A stretch of 64,000 nt of DNA, taken from assembly GCF_009827615.1 (NCBI RefSeq), contig NZ_WTYU01000002.1:417020-481019 (forward strand), in the 5' to 3' direction. Made by a program: the position numbers and the translations under genes. The notes beneath the pieces were generated by a model that worked only from the letters and a program-made list of their open reading frames with translations, had not been told where the DNA came from and ran no database searches. The first letter of the stretch is position 1; every line of letters begins with the position of its first letter. Below, one piece after another: positions 36,036 to 44,664 of the stretch. This stretch comes from Allopontixanthobacter confluentis (GTDB lineage Bacteria > Pseudomonadota > Alphaproteobacteria > Sphingomonadales > Sphingomonadaceae).

Positions 36036-37382
36036 CTATTTACGCGCCGCGAGTTTGGGCGAAGTGCGGCGCAATGTTTCCAGCGCATAATGGAGCTGGA
36101 AATCCTCGATGCCCTTTTCCTTCAGTTCAGCCGAAGTCTGCTTGAAGCGCGGGTCATCACGCTTGTCAGTTTCCAGCGCTTCGTCCTGCAAAGCCAGTTC
36201 ATTTACCAGATGGCCGCGCAAATCCGATTCGCGCAGCTGGAAACGGGCCCGTTTTTCAAGATCGGGATCGGACAATTGCGGCACGGCAATGTCAGGCTTG
36301 ATGCCGCCTTCCTGCACTGAATGGCCAGACGGCGTATAATAGCGCGCCGTGGTCAGTTTGAGCGCGCTGTCCCGCGTTACCGGCAGCAGCGTCTGGACGC
36401 TGCCCTTGCCGAAGCTGCGCTGGCCCATGATCACTGCGCGGCGATGGTCCTGCAGTGCGCCGGCCACAATTTCAGACGCCGAAGCAGAGCCTGCATCGAT
36501 AAGGACAATAAGCGGGACATCCGCCGCGATTTCACCGCGGAACATCGATTCGGCATCATACAGCACCGTCTCGCCCTTGGCGCGGCCCCGCTGCGACACA
36601 ATTCGCCCCTTGTCCAGGAACAGGTCTGACAAGGCGACTGCTTCGTCGAGCGATCCACCGGGGTTGGAGCGCAGGTCCAGCACCAGCCCGCCTATGCGGC
36701 CGTTGGCTTCCTTGCGAATGGATTCCCATGCCGCCAACACGTCAGCGCCGACATCGCGCGAAAATTCATTGACGGTGATGACACCCACATTGCCTGCTTC
36801 CAGCTTGTAGGTGACAGGTTCAAGCTCGATCACGCCGCGCGTGACGGACACATCAAACGGTTCTTCGCGGCCCGTGCGGAAAATGGTCAGGCGGATGGCC
36901 GTGCCAGCCGGTCCGCGCATCTGGCTGACAGCATCATCAAGATCGCCGCCATAAATCAGCTTGCCATCAAGATGGGTGATATAGTCGCCCGCCTTGATCC
37001 CGGATTGATCGGCCGGGCTGCCACGAAATGGCGAAATGACCTTTACCGCGCCATCTTCCATGATGACCGACAGGCCAAGGCCCGAATAATTGCCGTCAAT
37101 CATGGTTTCGAGGCGCTGCAGATCGGCCCCGTCCAAATAGGCGGAATGGGGGTCAAGCGACGCCAGCATCCCGTCAATCGCCCCGCGAATCAGCTTGTCA
37201 TCGTCAACCGGCTCAACATAGCTGGCCTTGATCCGCTGATAGGTGGCGAATAATTTGGCAAATTCCGGCCCTGCACGCCCGTCTACCTGGGCAAGCCCGG
37301 CAGTGGTGGCAGGAATAAGCGCCACTGCCGTGACAAGCGCGGCAGAGCGGATCAGGGAACGTGATCGGGCGGCGAAATTCAT
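36036..37382 (-). CDS. ctpA: C-terminal processing peptidase, S41 family
   Basis: A 448-residue periplasmic protease from the ATG at 37382 (in-frame ATGs at 37409 and 37421 also exist). A signal peptide or anchor is at the N-terminus (SLIRSAALVTAVALIPATTAG). The PDZ domain contains GLGLSVIMEDGAVKVISPF, and the catalytic Ser is in DAGSASASEIVAGALQDH (near residue 300) with the general-base Lys in GQRSFGKGSVQT. It cleaves exported proteins at their C-termini, often cell-wall hydrolases. An EnvC-like activator lies 130 bases upstream, an arrangement conserved in alphaproteobacteria. Confidence 0.92.
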   Translation of the reverse strand: MNFAARSRSLIRSAALVTAVALIPATTAGLAQVDGRAGPEFAKLFATYQRIKASYVEPVDDDKLIRGAIDGMLASLDPHSAYLDGADLQRLETMIDGNYSGLGLSVIMEDGAVKVISPFRGSPADQSGIKAGDYITHLDGKLIYGGDLDDAVSQMRGPAGTAIRLTIFRTGREEPFDVSVTRGVIELEPVTYKLEAGNVGVITVNEFSRDVGADVLAAWESIRKEANGRIGGLVLDLRSNPGGSLDEAVALSDLFLDKGRIVSQRGRAKGETVLYDAESMFRGEIAADVPLIVLIDAGSASASEIVAGALQDHRRAVIMGQRSFGKGSVQTLLPVTRDSALKLTTARYYTPSGHSVQEGGIKPDIAVPQLSDPDLEKRARFQLRESDLRGHLVNELALQDEALETDKRDDPRFKQTSAELKEKGIEDFQLHYALETLRRTSPKLAARK

Positions 37383-37512
37383 GCAGTTCGGCCTTTCATT
37401 ATCAGACATTCTATCGCGCACACGGGCTTAACGCCAGATGAGGATTGGCATCGCTTGCCTAAAGATTTTCCCGATAGGCTTAAAACGCAGGCTTGCGCGG
37501 AATAAACCACCG

Positions 37513-38742
37513 CTAACGCAGATAGTCGACCGGGTTCACAGGTTCGCCATTGCGGCGCAGTTCCAGCGTGATGATGGGCCTGCCTGCGCCTGCAACGCCC
37601 AGCGGGCTGCCGCCCACTACGCCCTCGCCCACTTCGACATCGTTGCGGGCAAGGCCCGTCACAAGGCTGGTCCAGCCGCCGGGATGTTCGATGATCACGA
37701 TCCGGCCATAGCCTTTGTAGGCACCTGCAAAGACCACGCGTCCCGCGGCGGGCGAAACCACTTGCGCGCCGCTGCGCGAAGCCAGCGAAATGCCGTTACT
37801 GGCAATCCCCCCGTCTCCCGGCGCGCCGAACCCGGCCACCGTGCGACCGTTGACGGGTAGCTGAAACTGGCGCGGCGCCGTGGTTGGCGGCGCATTGACA
37901 GGCTGGGTCGCGGCCATCACCTCCGAGGCTTGCGGCCGGTCAGGGCGCATGATGGGGCCAGGCAATGCGGCCAGTTGCTTGCGCAAGGCACCCGCCGCAT
38001 CCAGCGTGCGGGCCAGCGAATCAAGATCGCGGGCTTCTTCTGCCAGCGCCAGTGCGCGTTCCACCTCGCGGTTGGCATTACCGCTGGCGCGGCGTGACGC
38101 GATGCGCTGCTTCGTTTCCAGCGCGGCGAGGCTTTGCTTCCTGCCGGCCAGAACGCTTTCGTTTTTCTGCATCGCCGCAAGCGCAGCGCGGGCCCCCTGT
38201 TCCAGCCGGCGTGCACGCTCAATTTCAGCGCGCAGCCCGGCGGTTCTGGCGCGCACCTGCGGCAGGGTCGCCCCCAGCATCGCGCGCAGATAGACTGTGT
38301 CCTGCAGTGAACCGGGGCGAAGCGCAGACAGGGCCAGCGGCCGGCGCGCCATTTTCTGCAAGGATGCAGTCAGCCGGATCAGCGGTTCACGCTTTTGCGC
38401 CAGCCGGTTGTCGAGCGCGGCACGCTGTCCGTCAATCAGCGAAATCTGTGCTTCTGCGGCAGCGATGCCGGCTTCCGCCTGCTGAATGCGCGCTGCCAGA
38501 GCAGCCGCCTCACGGGCGGTTTTATCTGCCGAGCGCGTGGCCCGCCGGGCCTGCATCTCCAGCCGTTTGCTGCGCATTTCGGCATCGGCGGCCTGTGCAT
38601 GGGCGCTTTTCAGGGCAGCGCGGGTCTGGGCAGGCGTGTCGAACTGGCCAATTTCTTGAGCTGACTGCTGGGCACCCTGCTGGGCGATCGCACTTGTGGC
38701 AAGAAGCGCCAGAACAGCGACAAGAGAGACAGAACGCGACAT
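37513..38742 (-). CDS. EnvC-like murein hydrolase activator (degenerate LytM domain)
   Basis: A 409-residue exported protein: signal peptide (SVSLVAVLALLATSAIAQQ), a long coiled-coil region (about 30-245) rich in Ala, Arg and Glu, and a C-terminal M23/LytM-fold domain (FQLPVNGRTVAGFGAPGDG to the end). The zinc ligands of active M23 enzymes are missing: the HxxxD position reads NGISLAS and the HxH position reads TLELRR. This is the state of EnvC, which activates amidases rather than cutting peptidoglycan itself. It is therefore predicted to act in cell separation. It sits between rlmH and ctpA. Confidence 0.88.
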   Translation of the reverse strand: MSRSVSLVAVLALLATSAIAQQGAQQSAQEIGQFDTPAQTRAALKSAHAQAADAEMRSKRLEMQARRATRSADKTAREAAALAARIQQAEAGIAAAEAQISLIDGQRAALDNRLAQKREPLIRLTASLQKMARRPLALSALRPGSLQDTVYLRAMLGATLPQVRARTAGLRAEIERARRLEQGARAALAAMQKNESVLAGRKQSLAALETKQRIASRRASGNANREVERALALAEEARDLDSLARTLDAAGALRKQLAALPGPIMRPDRPQASEVMAATQPVNAPPTTAPRQFQLPVNGRTVAGFGAPGDGGIASNGISLASRSGAQVVSPAAGRVVFAGAYKGYGRIVIIEHPGGWTSLVTGLARNDVEVGEGVVGGSPLGVAGAGRPIITLELRRNGEPVNPVDYLR

Positions 38743-38762
38743 CGTGGCGTCACTTTGCCCGA

Positions 38763-39185
38763 TTAATTGGCGCGATGATAGGGATGGCCTGCAACGATGG
38801 TCGTCGCGCGGTAGAGTTGTTCCATTAACATGGCGCGGGCCAGCAGATGCGGCCAGGTGGCATTGCCGAATGCGACCAGCAGATCGGCTTCCTGACGGTC
38901 CTGTGCTGAATGGCCATCTGCCGCGCCCAGTACAAAGCGGGCTTCGCGGATCCCGCTGTCACGCCATTCGCCAAGAATGGCGGCAAATTCCCCGGACGAC
39001 AGATTGCGCCCGCGCTCATCCATCAGGACAGTGCGGCACGGCGTTTGGGGATCGGGGATACGGCCGCCTGTTTCAGGCAGTTCGGTCAGTTTTACAGGCC
39101 AGGTCAGCCGCTTTTCATAGCGCGCGACCAGTTCTGCCTCTGGCGAGCGGGCAATTTTACCGCGGGCGATGACATGAAGCAGCAT
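38763..39185 (-). CDS. rlmH: 23S rRNA (pseudouridine1915-N3)-methyltransferase RlmH
   Basis: A 140-residue SPOUT methyltransferase. SAM-binding trefoil-knot motifs are FVLGAADGHS and the C-terminal MLMEQLYRATTIVAGHPYH, with the terminal HPYH box that defines the family. It methylates pseudouridine 1915 in helix 69 of 23S rRNA. It is preceded by rsfS, another ribosome-linked gene, as in most bacteria. Length fits exactly. Confidence 0.95.
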   Translation of the reverse strand: MLLHVIARGKIARSPEAELVARYEKRLTWPVKLTELPETGGRIPDPQTPCRTVLMDERGRNLSSGEFAAILGEWRDSGIREARFVLGAADGHSAQDRQEADLLVAFGNATWPHLLARAMLMEQLYRATTIVAGHPYHRAN

Positions 39186-39192
39186 AGGTGCG

Positions 39193-39220
39193 TTTCCCCC
39201 GGCCCATCAGGCCGGGGAAA
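39193..39220 (-). other. Intercistronic hairpin between rsfS and rlmH
   Basis: CCCCGGCC (39197-39204) pairs with GGCCGGGG (39210-39217) around a 5-base loop, and flanking TTT/AAA may extend the stem. No T-tract follows on the coding strand, so it is more likely a processing or attenuation structure than a strong terminator. Confidence 0.45.
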
Positions 39221-39228
39221 GGGGGGGA

Positions 39229-39675
39229 TCAGGCTGTGCCGGAAACCGGCGGTGCATCACCAAAGGCCCACATGCGTTCCAGGTTATAGAAACTGCGGAC
39301 TTCCGGGCGGAACAGGTGAACCACGACGTCACCTGCATCCAGCAACACCCAGTCAGCGGCTGGCAAACCTTCAAGCCGGACCGGGCCATGGCCCGCCTTC
39401 TTGACGATTTCCGCCAGTTTCTGGGCAATGGAAGCCACCTGCCGGGTTGAACGGCCCGAAGCAATGACCATGAAATCGGCGATGCTCGACTTACCCTCAA
39501 GCGGGATCGAGACGATATCCTGCGCCTGATCCTCCTCCAGCTGTTCCATCACCAAAGCGTGGAGCGAGCCGGGAACCGGGGCCGGGGCCGAAGCCGGGTC
39601 GAGTGCGTCTTCAACCATCGGCGTGTTGGCCGACGAAGCGTTTTCTGTGTGCGCCTGAGTCATAGGCGAAGTCAT
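39229..39675 (-). CDS. rsfS: Ribosome silencing factor RsfS
   Basis: A 148-residue protein whose last 110 residues are the RsfS/Iojap domain: LVMEQLEEDQAQDIVSIPL, ADFMVIASGRSTRQVASIAQ, EGLPAADWVLLDAGDVVVHLF and SFYNLERMW. It binds ribosomal protein uL14 and blocks subunit joining under starvation. The first 38 residues (Thr/Ala/Pro-rich) are an unusual low-complexity leader, but an AGGAGA site precedes the ATG at 39675, so this start is preferred. It is 45 bases after nadD, the usual neighbour. Confidence 0.93.
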   Translation of the reverse strand: MTSPMTQAHTENASSANTPMVEDALDPASAPAPVPGSLHALVMEQLEEDQAQDIVSIPLEGKSSIADFMVIASGRSTRQVASIAQKLAEIVKKAGHGPVRLEGLPAADWVLLDAGDVVVHLFRPEVRSFYNLERMWAFGDAPPVSGTA

Positions 39676-39720
39676 TTCTCCTGAATGTGCATGCGTAAGC
39701 CATGAGGGTTACAACGCACA

Positions 39721-40410
39721 TCATGGTGCAGTTGTTTCCATCTGACTGTCTGGTCGCATCACGATGGGGCGATGGGTAATCTGGTCACGCGGTGGAATGG
39801 ATGACATGCGCGATGCCCAATCCGGATCAACACGGCGAATAGCCGTGGCCGAACGGGAATCAGGATCGAAACGCAAAGTCACCAGTGCCGGTGCGCTCCA
39901 TTCGCCCCTCTGTCTGAATCTGGCAGCAGGCATTCGATAACGCCTGAACCAGGCCATTGCGGGGCTTGCAACAGCATGGCCATCATAGCCGGGCCGGGCG
40001 ATAACCGCAATCGGCATCGTCCGACCTATTTCCCGCCAGTTTTGCCAGAGGTGAAACTGGGCCAGATTGTCCGACCCCATCAGCCAGACAAATTCCACCT
40101 TGGGATAACGCAGTGCCAGCATTTTCAGCGTATCAACCGTGTAACGCGTCCCCAAATCACGTTCTATCGCGGTAACCCTGATCGGCGCGCGGCGCGCCTG
40201 CGCCATCGCGGACCGGACGCGGGCAGCCAGATTTGCCATCCCTTTTTTCGGTTTTAACGGGTTGCCGGGCGATACCATCCACCACACTTCATCAAGGCCC
40301 AGCGCCTTTATCGCGAACAGGCTGATGCGGCGGTGGCCACCATGGGCAGGGTTGAAACTGCCGCCCAGCAGACCGATTCGTTTGCGCCCTCCAGGAATGC
40401 TGCCACCCAT
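39721..40410 (-). CDS. nadD: Nicotinate-nucleotide adenylyltransferase NadD
   Basis: A 229-residue nucleotidyltransferase. IGLLGGSFNPAHGGHRRIS contains the (H/T)xGH ATP site, followed by VWWMVSPGNPLK, LMGSDNLAQF and RYTVDTLKML, all typical of NadD. The C-terminal SxTxxR-like motif reads SRSATAIRR. It adenylates nicotinate mononucleotide in NAD synthesis. It is slightly longer than E. coli NadD because of a C-terminal extension. It stands between an aldo/keto reductase and rsfS. Confidence 0.94.
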   Translation of the reverse strand: MGGSIPGGRKRIGLLGGSFNPAHGGHRRISLFAIKALGLDEVWWMVSPGNPLKPKKGMANLAARVRSAMAQARRAPIRVTAIERDLGTRYTVDTLKMLALRYPKVEFVWLMGSDNLAQFHLWQNWREIGRTMPIAVIARPGYDGHAVASPAMAWFRRYRMPAARFRQRGEWSAPALVTLRFDPDSRSATAIRRVDPDWASRMSSIPPRDQITHRPIVMRPDSQMETTAP

Positions 40411-40439
40411 CTATTGTTCGGCATTCGGGGTAATGCTGC

Positions 40440-41480
40440 TCACTTGGCCGGTGCCTGACCGGCCTTTACCCCTTTGCGATATTCGCTCTGCCGTTCGATC
40501 ATCCAGCCGGGGTATTCAGCGCGCGGCTTGCATGATGCGTCCAGCTTCGCCATCTCGTCTGCATCCAGTTTGACGCCCACAGCGCCAAGATTATCGTCCA
40601 GCTGCTCCGGTTTTTTCGCCCCGATAATCACAGTGCTGACGGCAGGTTTGGCAAGCAGCCATGCAAGGGCGATTTGCGGCACGGTTGCGCCCTTGGCATC
40701 GGCAATTTCGCGCATGACATCCACCGCATCATACGCCTTGTCCTTGTTCACCGGGGGAAAATCGAAATTGGTCCGCCGCCCTTCAGCCTCGCCATCGCGG
40801 GTGTATTTGCCGCTGAGGAAACCGCCGGCCAGCGGGCTCCACACCATCAGCCCCAGCCCTTCGCTTTCCAGCATGGGCACCACATCGCGTTCCAGATCGC
40901 GGCCAGCGATGGAATAATAGGCCTGCAGCGACGCGAATTTTTCAAAACCGCGCTTTTCCGACAGGCCAAGCGATTTGGCGATCTGCCACGCGGCCCAATT
41001 GGAAACGCCAATATAGCGCACCCGGCCCGAACGGACGATATCATCCAGCGCGCGCAGCGTTTCTTCCATGGGGGTAACAGGGTCCCAGCCGTGAATCTGG
41101 TAAAGATCAACATGGTCAAGCTGCAGCCGCTCAAGGCTGGCATCGATCTGGTTCATCAGGTGATAGCGCGACGCACCGCGATCATTGATGCCATCGCCCA
41201 TAGGCCCCAAAGCCTTGGTCGCAATGACCACATCGCTGCGGGCAATGCCCAGGTCTTTCAGCGCCTGGCCGGTAATCTTTTCCGACAGGCCATTGGAATA
41301 GACATTGGCCGTGTCGAGAAAATTAACTTCCGCATCCAGCGCGCCTTTTACAAGCTCGTTGGATTTTTCCTGATCCAGCGCGCCAATGGCGGTCCACATA
41401 CCCTCGCCGCCGAAGGTCATAGTGCCAAGGCACAGCTCGGACACGAACAGGCCGGTATTTCCCAGTTGGTTGTAGCGCAT
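40440..41480 (-). CDS. Aldo/keto reductase
   Basis: A 346-residue TIM-barrel oxidoreductase from the ATG at 41480. The catalytic tetrad is visible: Asp in FLDTANVYSNG with Tyr four to five residues on, Lys in VVIATKALG and His in YQIHGWDP. NADPH-binding residues are near the C-terminus (VSTVIIGAKKPEQLDDN). It resembles the AKR12/YajO-like group acting on aldehydes, but the substrate is unknown. The longer frame to 41546 runs into the proA stop region and is less likely. It is between proA and nadD. Confidence 0.88.
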   Translation of the reverse strand: MRYNQLGNTGLFVSELCLGTMTFGGEGMWTAIGALDQEKSNELVKGALDAEVNFLDTANVYSNGLSEKITGQALKDLGIARSDVVIATKALGPMGDGINDRGASRYHLMNQIDASLERLQLDHVDLYQIHGWDPVTPMEETLRALDDIVRSGRVRYIGVSNWAAWQIAKSLGLSEKRGFEKFASLQAYYSIAGRDLERDVVPMLESEGLGLMVWSPLAGGFLSGKYTRDGEAEGRRTNFDFPPVNKDKAYDAVDVMREIADAKGATVPQIALAWLLAKPAVSTVIIGAKKPEQLDDNLGAVGVKLDADEMAKLDASCKPRAEYPGWMIERQSEYRKGVKAGQAPAK

Positions 41481-41509
41481 GATCTGTAATGCTCCCTTAT
41501 CAGGCCCAA

Positions 41510-42754
41510 TCAGGGGCGGACCTGCCCGTTCCCCCGCACCAGCCATTTATAGGTAGTCAGCCCTTCCAGTGCGACGGGACCACGGGCGTGCAGCCGCCCT
41601 GTGGCAATGCCGATTTCCGCGCCCAGCCCGAATTCCCCGCCATCGGCAAATTGCGACGATGCGTTGACCATCACGATTGCCGAATCGACCTCGGCCAGAA
41701 ATTCCTCGGCCACTGCGTCATCCGCTGTGACGATGGTGTCTGTATGATGCGAACCATGCGCCGCAATGTGGGCCATGGCCGCTTCCACCCCGTCCACCAT
41801 GGCAACAGACACTATAGAATCGAGATATTCTGTACCCCAGTCCTGCCCGGTGGCAGCGATGATGCGCCGGTCAATTGCCTGCGCCCGGGCATCACCGCGC
41901 ACTTCGCAGCCGCTATCCAGCATAGTGCCCAGCAAGGCGGACGCATCAGGATATGCAGCATCGATCAACAGTGTTTCCAGTGCGCCGCAAATGCCGGTGC
42001 GGCGCATTTTGGCATTCACTGCAATAGTGCGCGCCATTTCCGGGTCCGCGCCGTGGTGGATATAGGTGTGGCAGATCCCGTCGAGATGGGCGAGGACGGG
42101 CACGCGCGCATCCGCCTGAACGCGCGCAACCAGGCTTTTGCCGCCGCGCGGAATGATCATGTCGATCAGGCCGGCTGCCGCCAGCATCGCGCCCACGGCA
42201 TCGCGGTCCTGCGTGGGCATCAATTGCACGGCATCTGCGGGCACGCCGGCAGATGTGAGGCCGCGGATCATGGCTGCATGAATGGCGCGGTTGGAATGCA
42301 GCGCATCCGTACCGCCGCGCAGCAGCACGGCATTGCCCGCCCGCACGCACAGGGCCGCCGCATCCGCAGTGACGTTGGGCCGGCTTTCATAAATTATGCC
42401 GAGCAGGCCGATCGGCACCCTGACACGGTCCAGAACCAGCCCGTTGGGGCGCTGATTGCGGTCGATTCGCTGCCCCACCGGGTCTGGCAAGCCTGCCACC
42501 TGGTCCACTGCGGCAGCCAGCGCATCGATCCGGCCTGCATCCAGGGCCAGCCGGTCGATCAGGGCAGCCGACAGGCCAGCTTCGGCGCCAGCGGTAATAT
42601 CGAGGGCATTGGCTGCCAGGATTTCGTCCTTCGATCCGCGCAATTCACTGGCAGCGCTTTGTAATGCATCGGTTTTTTCGCGGTCAGCCATGCGGGCGAG
42701 TTTACGCTGCGCCGTCCGCCCGGCCGCGGCCAGCCCTTGCACAAGCGTGGTCAT
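41510..42754 (-). CDS. proA: Glutamate-5-semialdehyde dehydrogenase ProA
   Basis: A 414-residue enzyme from the ATG at 42754, which has an ACGAGG ribosome site at good spacing; the in-frame ATG at 42799 would add 15 residues. Signatures: LGIIYESRPNVTADAAALC, the catalytic-Cys region KMRRTGICGALETLLID, and HGSHHTDTIVTADDA. It reduces glutamyl-5-phosphate to the semialdehyde in proline synthesis. Length equals the normal family length (about 415), which supports the chosen start. Confidence 0.94.
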   Translation of the reverse strand: MTTLVQGLAAAGRTAQRKLARMADREKTDALQSAASELRGSKDEILAANALDITAGAEAGLSAALIDRLALDAGRIDALAAAVDQVAGLPDPVGQRIDRNQRPNGLVLDRVRVPIGLLGIIYESRPNVTADAAALCVRAGNAVLLRGGTDALHSNRAIHAAMIRGLTSAGVPADAVQLMPTQDRDAVGAMLAAAGLIDMIIPRGGKSLVARVQADARVPVLAHLDGICHTYIHHGADPEMARTIAVNAKMRRTGICGALETLLIDAAYPDASALLGTMLDSGCEVRGDARAQAIDRRIIAATGQDWGTEYLDSIVSVAMVDGVEAAMAHIAAHGSHHTDTIVTADDAVAEEFLAEVDSAIVMVNASSQFADGGEFGLGAEIGIATGRLHARGPVALEGLTTYKWLVRGNGQVRP

Positions 42755-42937
42755 GGCCTCGTTTTCGCCAGTTTTGCGATTAAGGTTGTTGCTGTTCATG
42801 CCGCAAGCGTAGCAAGCAGCCGCACATATGTCAGCGCGTAACTGCCTGCCAGCAGGGCTGTTATGGGTGTGGAAAGCGGATGCGAACCTTCCTCGGCATC
42901 TATTGTTCCCGACTTTTTCAAAAAATTTCCCATATGC

Positions 42938-43013
42938 GAAACGTTTCATCGCAAGAGTCTGTCAGTTGGGCTGTTTGGAACCCTCCCGGATTCGCCCCAT
43001 GCGGATTCGCATG
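42938..43013. promoter_or_regulatory. Two palindromes upstream of the M23/bactofilin genes
   Basis: GAAACGTTTC (42938-42947) is a perfect 10-bp palindrome, and CATGCG-GATT-CGCATG (42998-43013) has 6-bp arms around four bases. They lie in the divergent gap between proA and the M23 peptidase, the second about 40 bases before the TTG start. They look like binding sites for a dimeric regulator; no regulator is identified. Confidence 0.4.
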
Positions 43014-43053
43014 ATAGCCGCCCGCACACAATGAAACGGGACGTGGGGTCATT

Positions 43054-44211
43054 TTGACTAACAATATCACCGCAAGCGGGATTCTGACCCGCCTGCGGAC
43101 CTGGTTTCCGGATCGCGAATTTTTCATGCGATCCCAGGGACAGGTCCGCTTTATCAAGATTTCATCCAGACTGCAGATCATCGCAGCGGCCCTGACCGTG
43201 GGTATTCTGCTGGCGTGGGCCATTTCCATCGCCGTCCTGGGCTGGAGCCAGTATCGCACGCAGGCAGACCGCACATCGCTGCTGCTGCGGGAAGCGAAAG
43301 TGGCCACCGCCGAAGACCGCGTGGCCGAATATAGCAGCGAGATTGACGGCGTTGCCAAGGATCTGGTCAAGCGTCAGACTTTCATCGAAGATATGGTTTC
43401 GGCGCTGCCTGACGATGTGAAGGCAGAAGAAACCGTCAGCGATTCTGCGGATGAAACAGACCAGACCATTGCGAAGGTCAGCGCGCTCATTCCCGAGGCT
43501 GCCGGCCTTGCGCGGATAGAAGCGCGGCAAATTGCCTTTGTCGAACGCCTGACGCGCTTTGCAGACCGCCGTTCGCAGCGCGCTGCCGATGCGATTCGCA
43601 AGCTCGGTCTTGACCCCAATGCCATGCTGCGGGGCGCTGACAGGTCGGCCATGGGTGGTCCGCTCGAAACGCTGGCCACAGGCGCCAATGGCAAGATTGA
43701 CCCGCGCTTTGAACGGCTCGGCCTCAGCCTGGCGCGGATGGCGGCACTGGAACGCGGGCTCGACGGTGTGCCCCAGGTCATGCCTGCCAGTATAGACAAT
43801 ATCTCGTCCGGCTTCGGTTACAGGCGCGATCCGTTCAATGGCAGCGGCGCCATGCACAAGGGCCTTGATTTCCGCGGCCCCATTGGCGCCCCCATCCATG
43901 CGGCGGCAGCTGGCAAGATCAGCTTTGTCGGGCAGAAATCGGGTTACGGCAATGTTGTGGAAGTAAGCCACGGCAACGGTCTGATGACCCGCTATGCCCA
44001 TATGTCGAAATTTGCTGCCAGGATTGGCCAGAAAGTCACTGCCGGTGATGTCATCGGTGCCATTGGCAGCACTGGCCGTTCCACTGGCCCGCACCTCCAT
44101 TTCGAAGTGCGCATCAATGATCGCGCGGTCAATCCGCGCCCTTTCCTGGAGATTGCTCCCGATGTTCTCAAAGAAGCCCGATCAGGCGCCACGCGCCAGC
44201 ATGGCGAGTAA
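43054..44211 (+). CDS. M23 family metallopeptidase (peptidoglycan endopeptidase), bactofilin partner
   Basis: A 385-residue membrane-anchored M23 peptidase. The TTG at 43054 has a GTGGGG site upstream; an ATG at 43126 (MRSQGQVRFIK) is an alternative. One helix (IIAAALTVGILLAWAISIAV) is followed by a coiled coil, then the LytM domain. Zinc ligands are intact: HKGLDFRGPIGAPIHAA (HxxxD) and GPHLHFEV (HxH), so it is expected to be an active endopeptidase, unlike the EnvC-like protein. It overlaps the bactofilin gene by 50 bases. M23/bactofilin pairs that shape the cell wall are known in alphaproteobacteria (LmdC-BacA) and Helicobacter (Csd1-CcmA). Confidence 0.9.
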   Translation: MTNNITASGILTRLRTWFPDREFFMRSQGQVRFIKISSRLQIIAAALTVGILLAWAISIAVLGWSQYRTQADRTSLLLREAKVATAEDRVAEYSSEIDGVAKDLVKRQTFIEDMVSALPDDVKAEETVSDSADETDQTIAKVSALIPEAAGLARIEARQIAFVERLTRFADRRSQRAADAIRKLGLDPNAMLRGADRSAMGGPLETLATGANGKIDPRFERLGLSLARMAALERGLDGVPQVMPASIDNISSGFGYRRDPFNGSGAMHKGLDFRGPIGAPIHAAAAGKISFVGQKSGYGNVVEVSHGNGLMTRYAHMSKFAARIGQKVTAGDVIGAIGSTGRSTGPHLHFEVRINDRAVNPRPFLEIAPDVLKEARSGATRQHGE

Positions 44212-44620
44212 GCCCATGGCCAATGGCAGTTCCACCTTTTCGGTGATTGGCAGCGATGTCACCATCAAGGGCAATATTTCCGCCAGCACCGAACTCCATG
44301 TTGATGGCCGTATCGAAGGTGACATACGCTGTGCCTCGCTGGTGCAAGGCGAAGGCAGCGTGGTGCATGGCGCGATTGAAGCGGAAAGCGCCCGACTGTC
44401 GGGCACGGTAGTCGGCTCCATTTCGGCGCGCGAACTGGTCGTGCTCAGAAGCGCGCGGATCGAAGGCGATGTTCATTATGACGCGCTGACGATCGAACAG
44501 GGCGCCGAAGTGGAAGGCCGGTTTGCGCACCGTGTCCCGGAGCACCGTGATGTAGACCAGACCGCGGGCGATAAAGCCGCATCTGCCGAGGGCGAACCCA
44601 AGCTAACCCTGGCCAGCTGA
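44162..44620 (+). CDS. Bactofilin family cytoskeletal protein
   Basis: A 152-residue protein from the ATG at 44162 (MFSKKPDQAPRAS, the usual bactofilin-type N-terminus), overlapping the M23 gene by 50 bases; the ATG at 44201 would give 139 residues. The bactofilin core is a right-handed beta-helix built of repeats: FSVIGSDVTIKGNISASTEL, VDGRIEGDIRC, VHGAIEAESARLSGTVVG, VVLRSARIEGDVHYD, ending IEQGAEVEGRF. Disordered tails flank it. Bactofilins polymerise without nucleotides and localise cell-wall enzymes, here most likely the M23 peptidase encoded just before. Confidence 0.92.
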   Translation: MFSKKPDQAPRASMASKPMANGSSTFSVIGSDVTIKGNISASTELHVDGRIEGDIRCASLVQGEGSVVHGAIEAESARLSGTVVGSISARELVVLRSARIEGDVHYDALTIEQGAEVEGRFAHRVPEHRDVDQTAGDKAASAEGEPKLTLAS

Positions 44621-44626
44621 CGTTGT

Positions 44627-44645
44627 CATCCGGCTTATCCGGATG
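44627..44645 (+). terminator. Hairpin after the bactofilin gene
   Basis: CATCCGG (44627-44633) and CCGGATG (44639-44645) form a 7-bp stem with a 5-base loop, 7 bases after the bactofilin stop. It lies between convergent genes and could serve both. No T-tract follows, so it is a weak or factor-aided terminator. Confidence 0.4.
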
Positions 44646-44664
44646 CTGGCCCGGATGAAAATTA

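Noticed and set aside
41489-42664. A 391-codon open frame antisense to proA
   Set aside because: proA on the opposite strand is complete and recognised; the shadow product has no domain and a biased composition.
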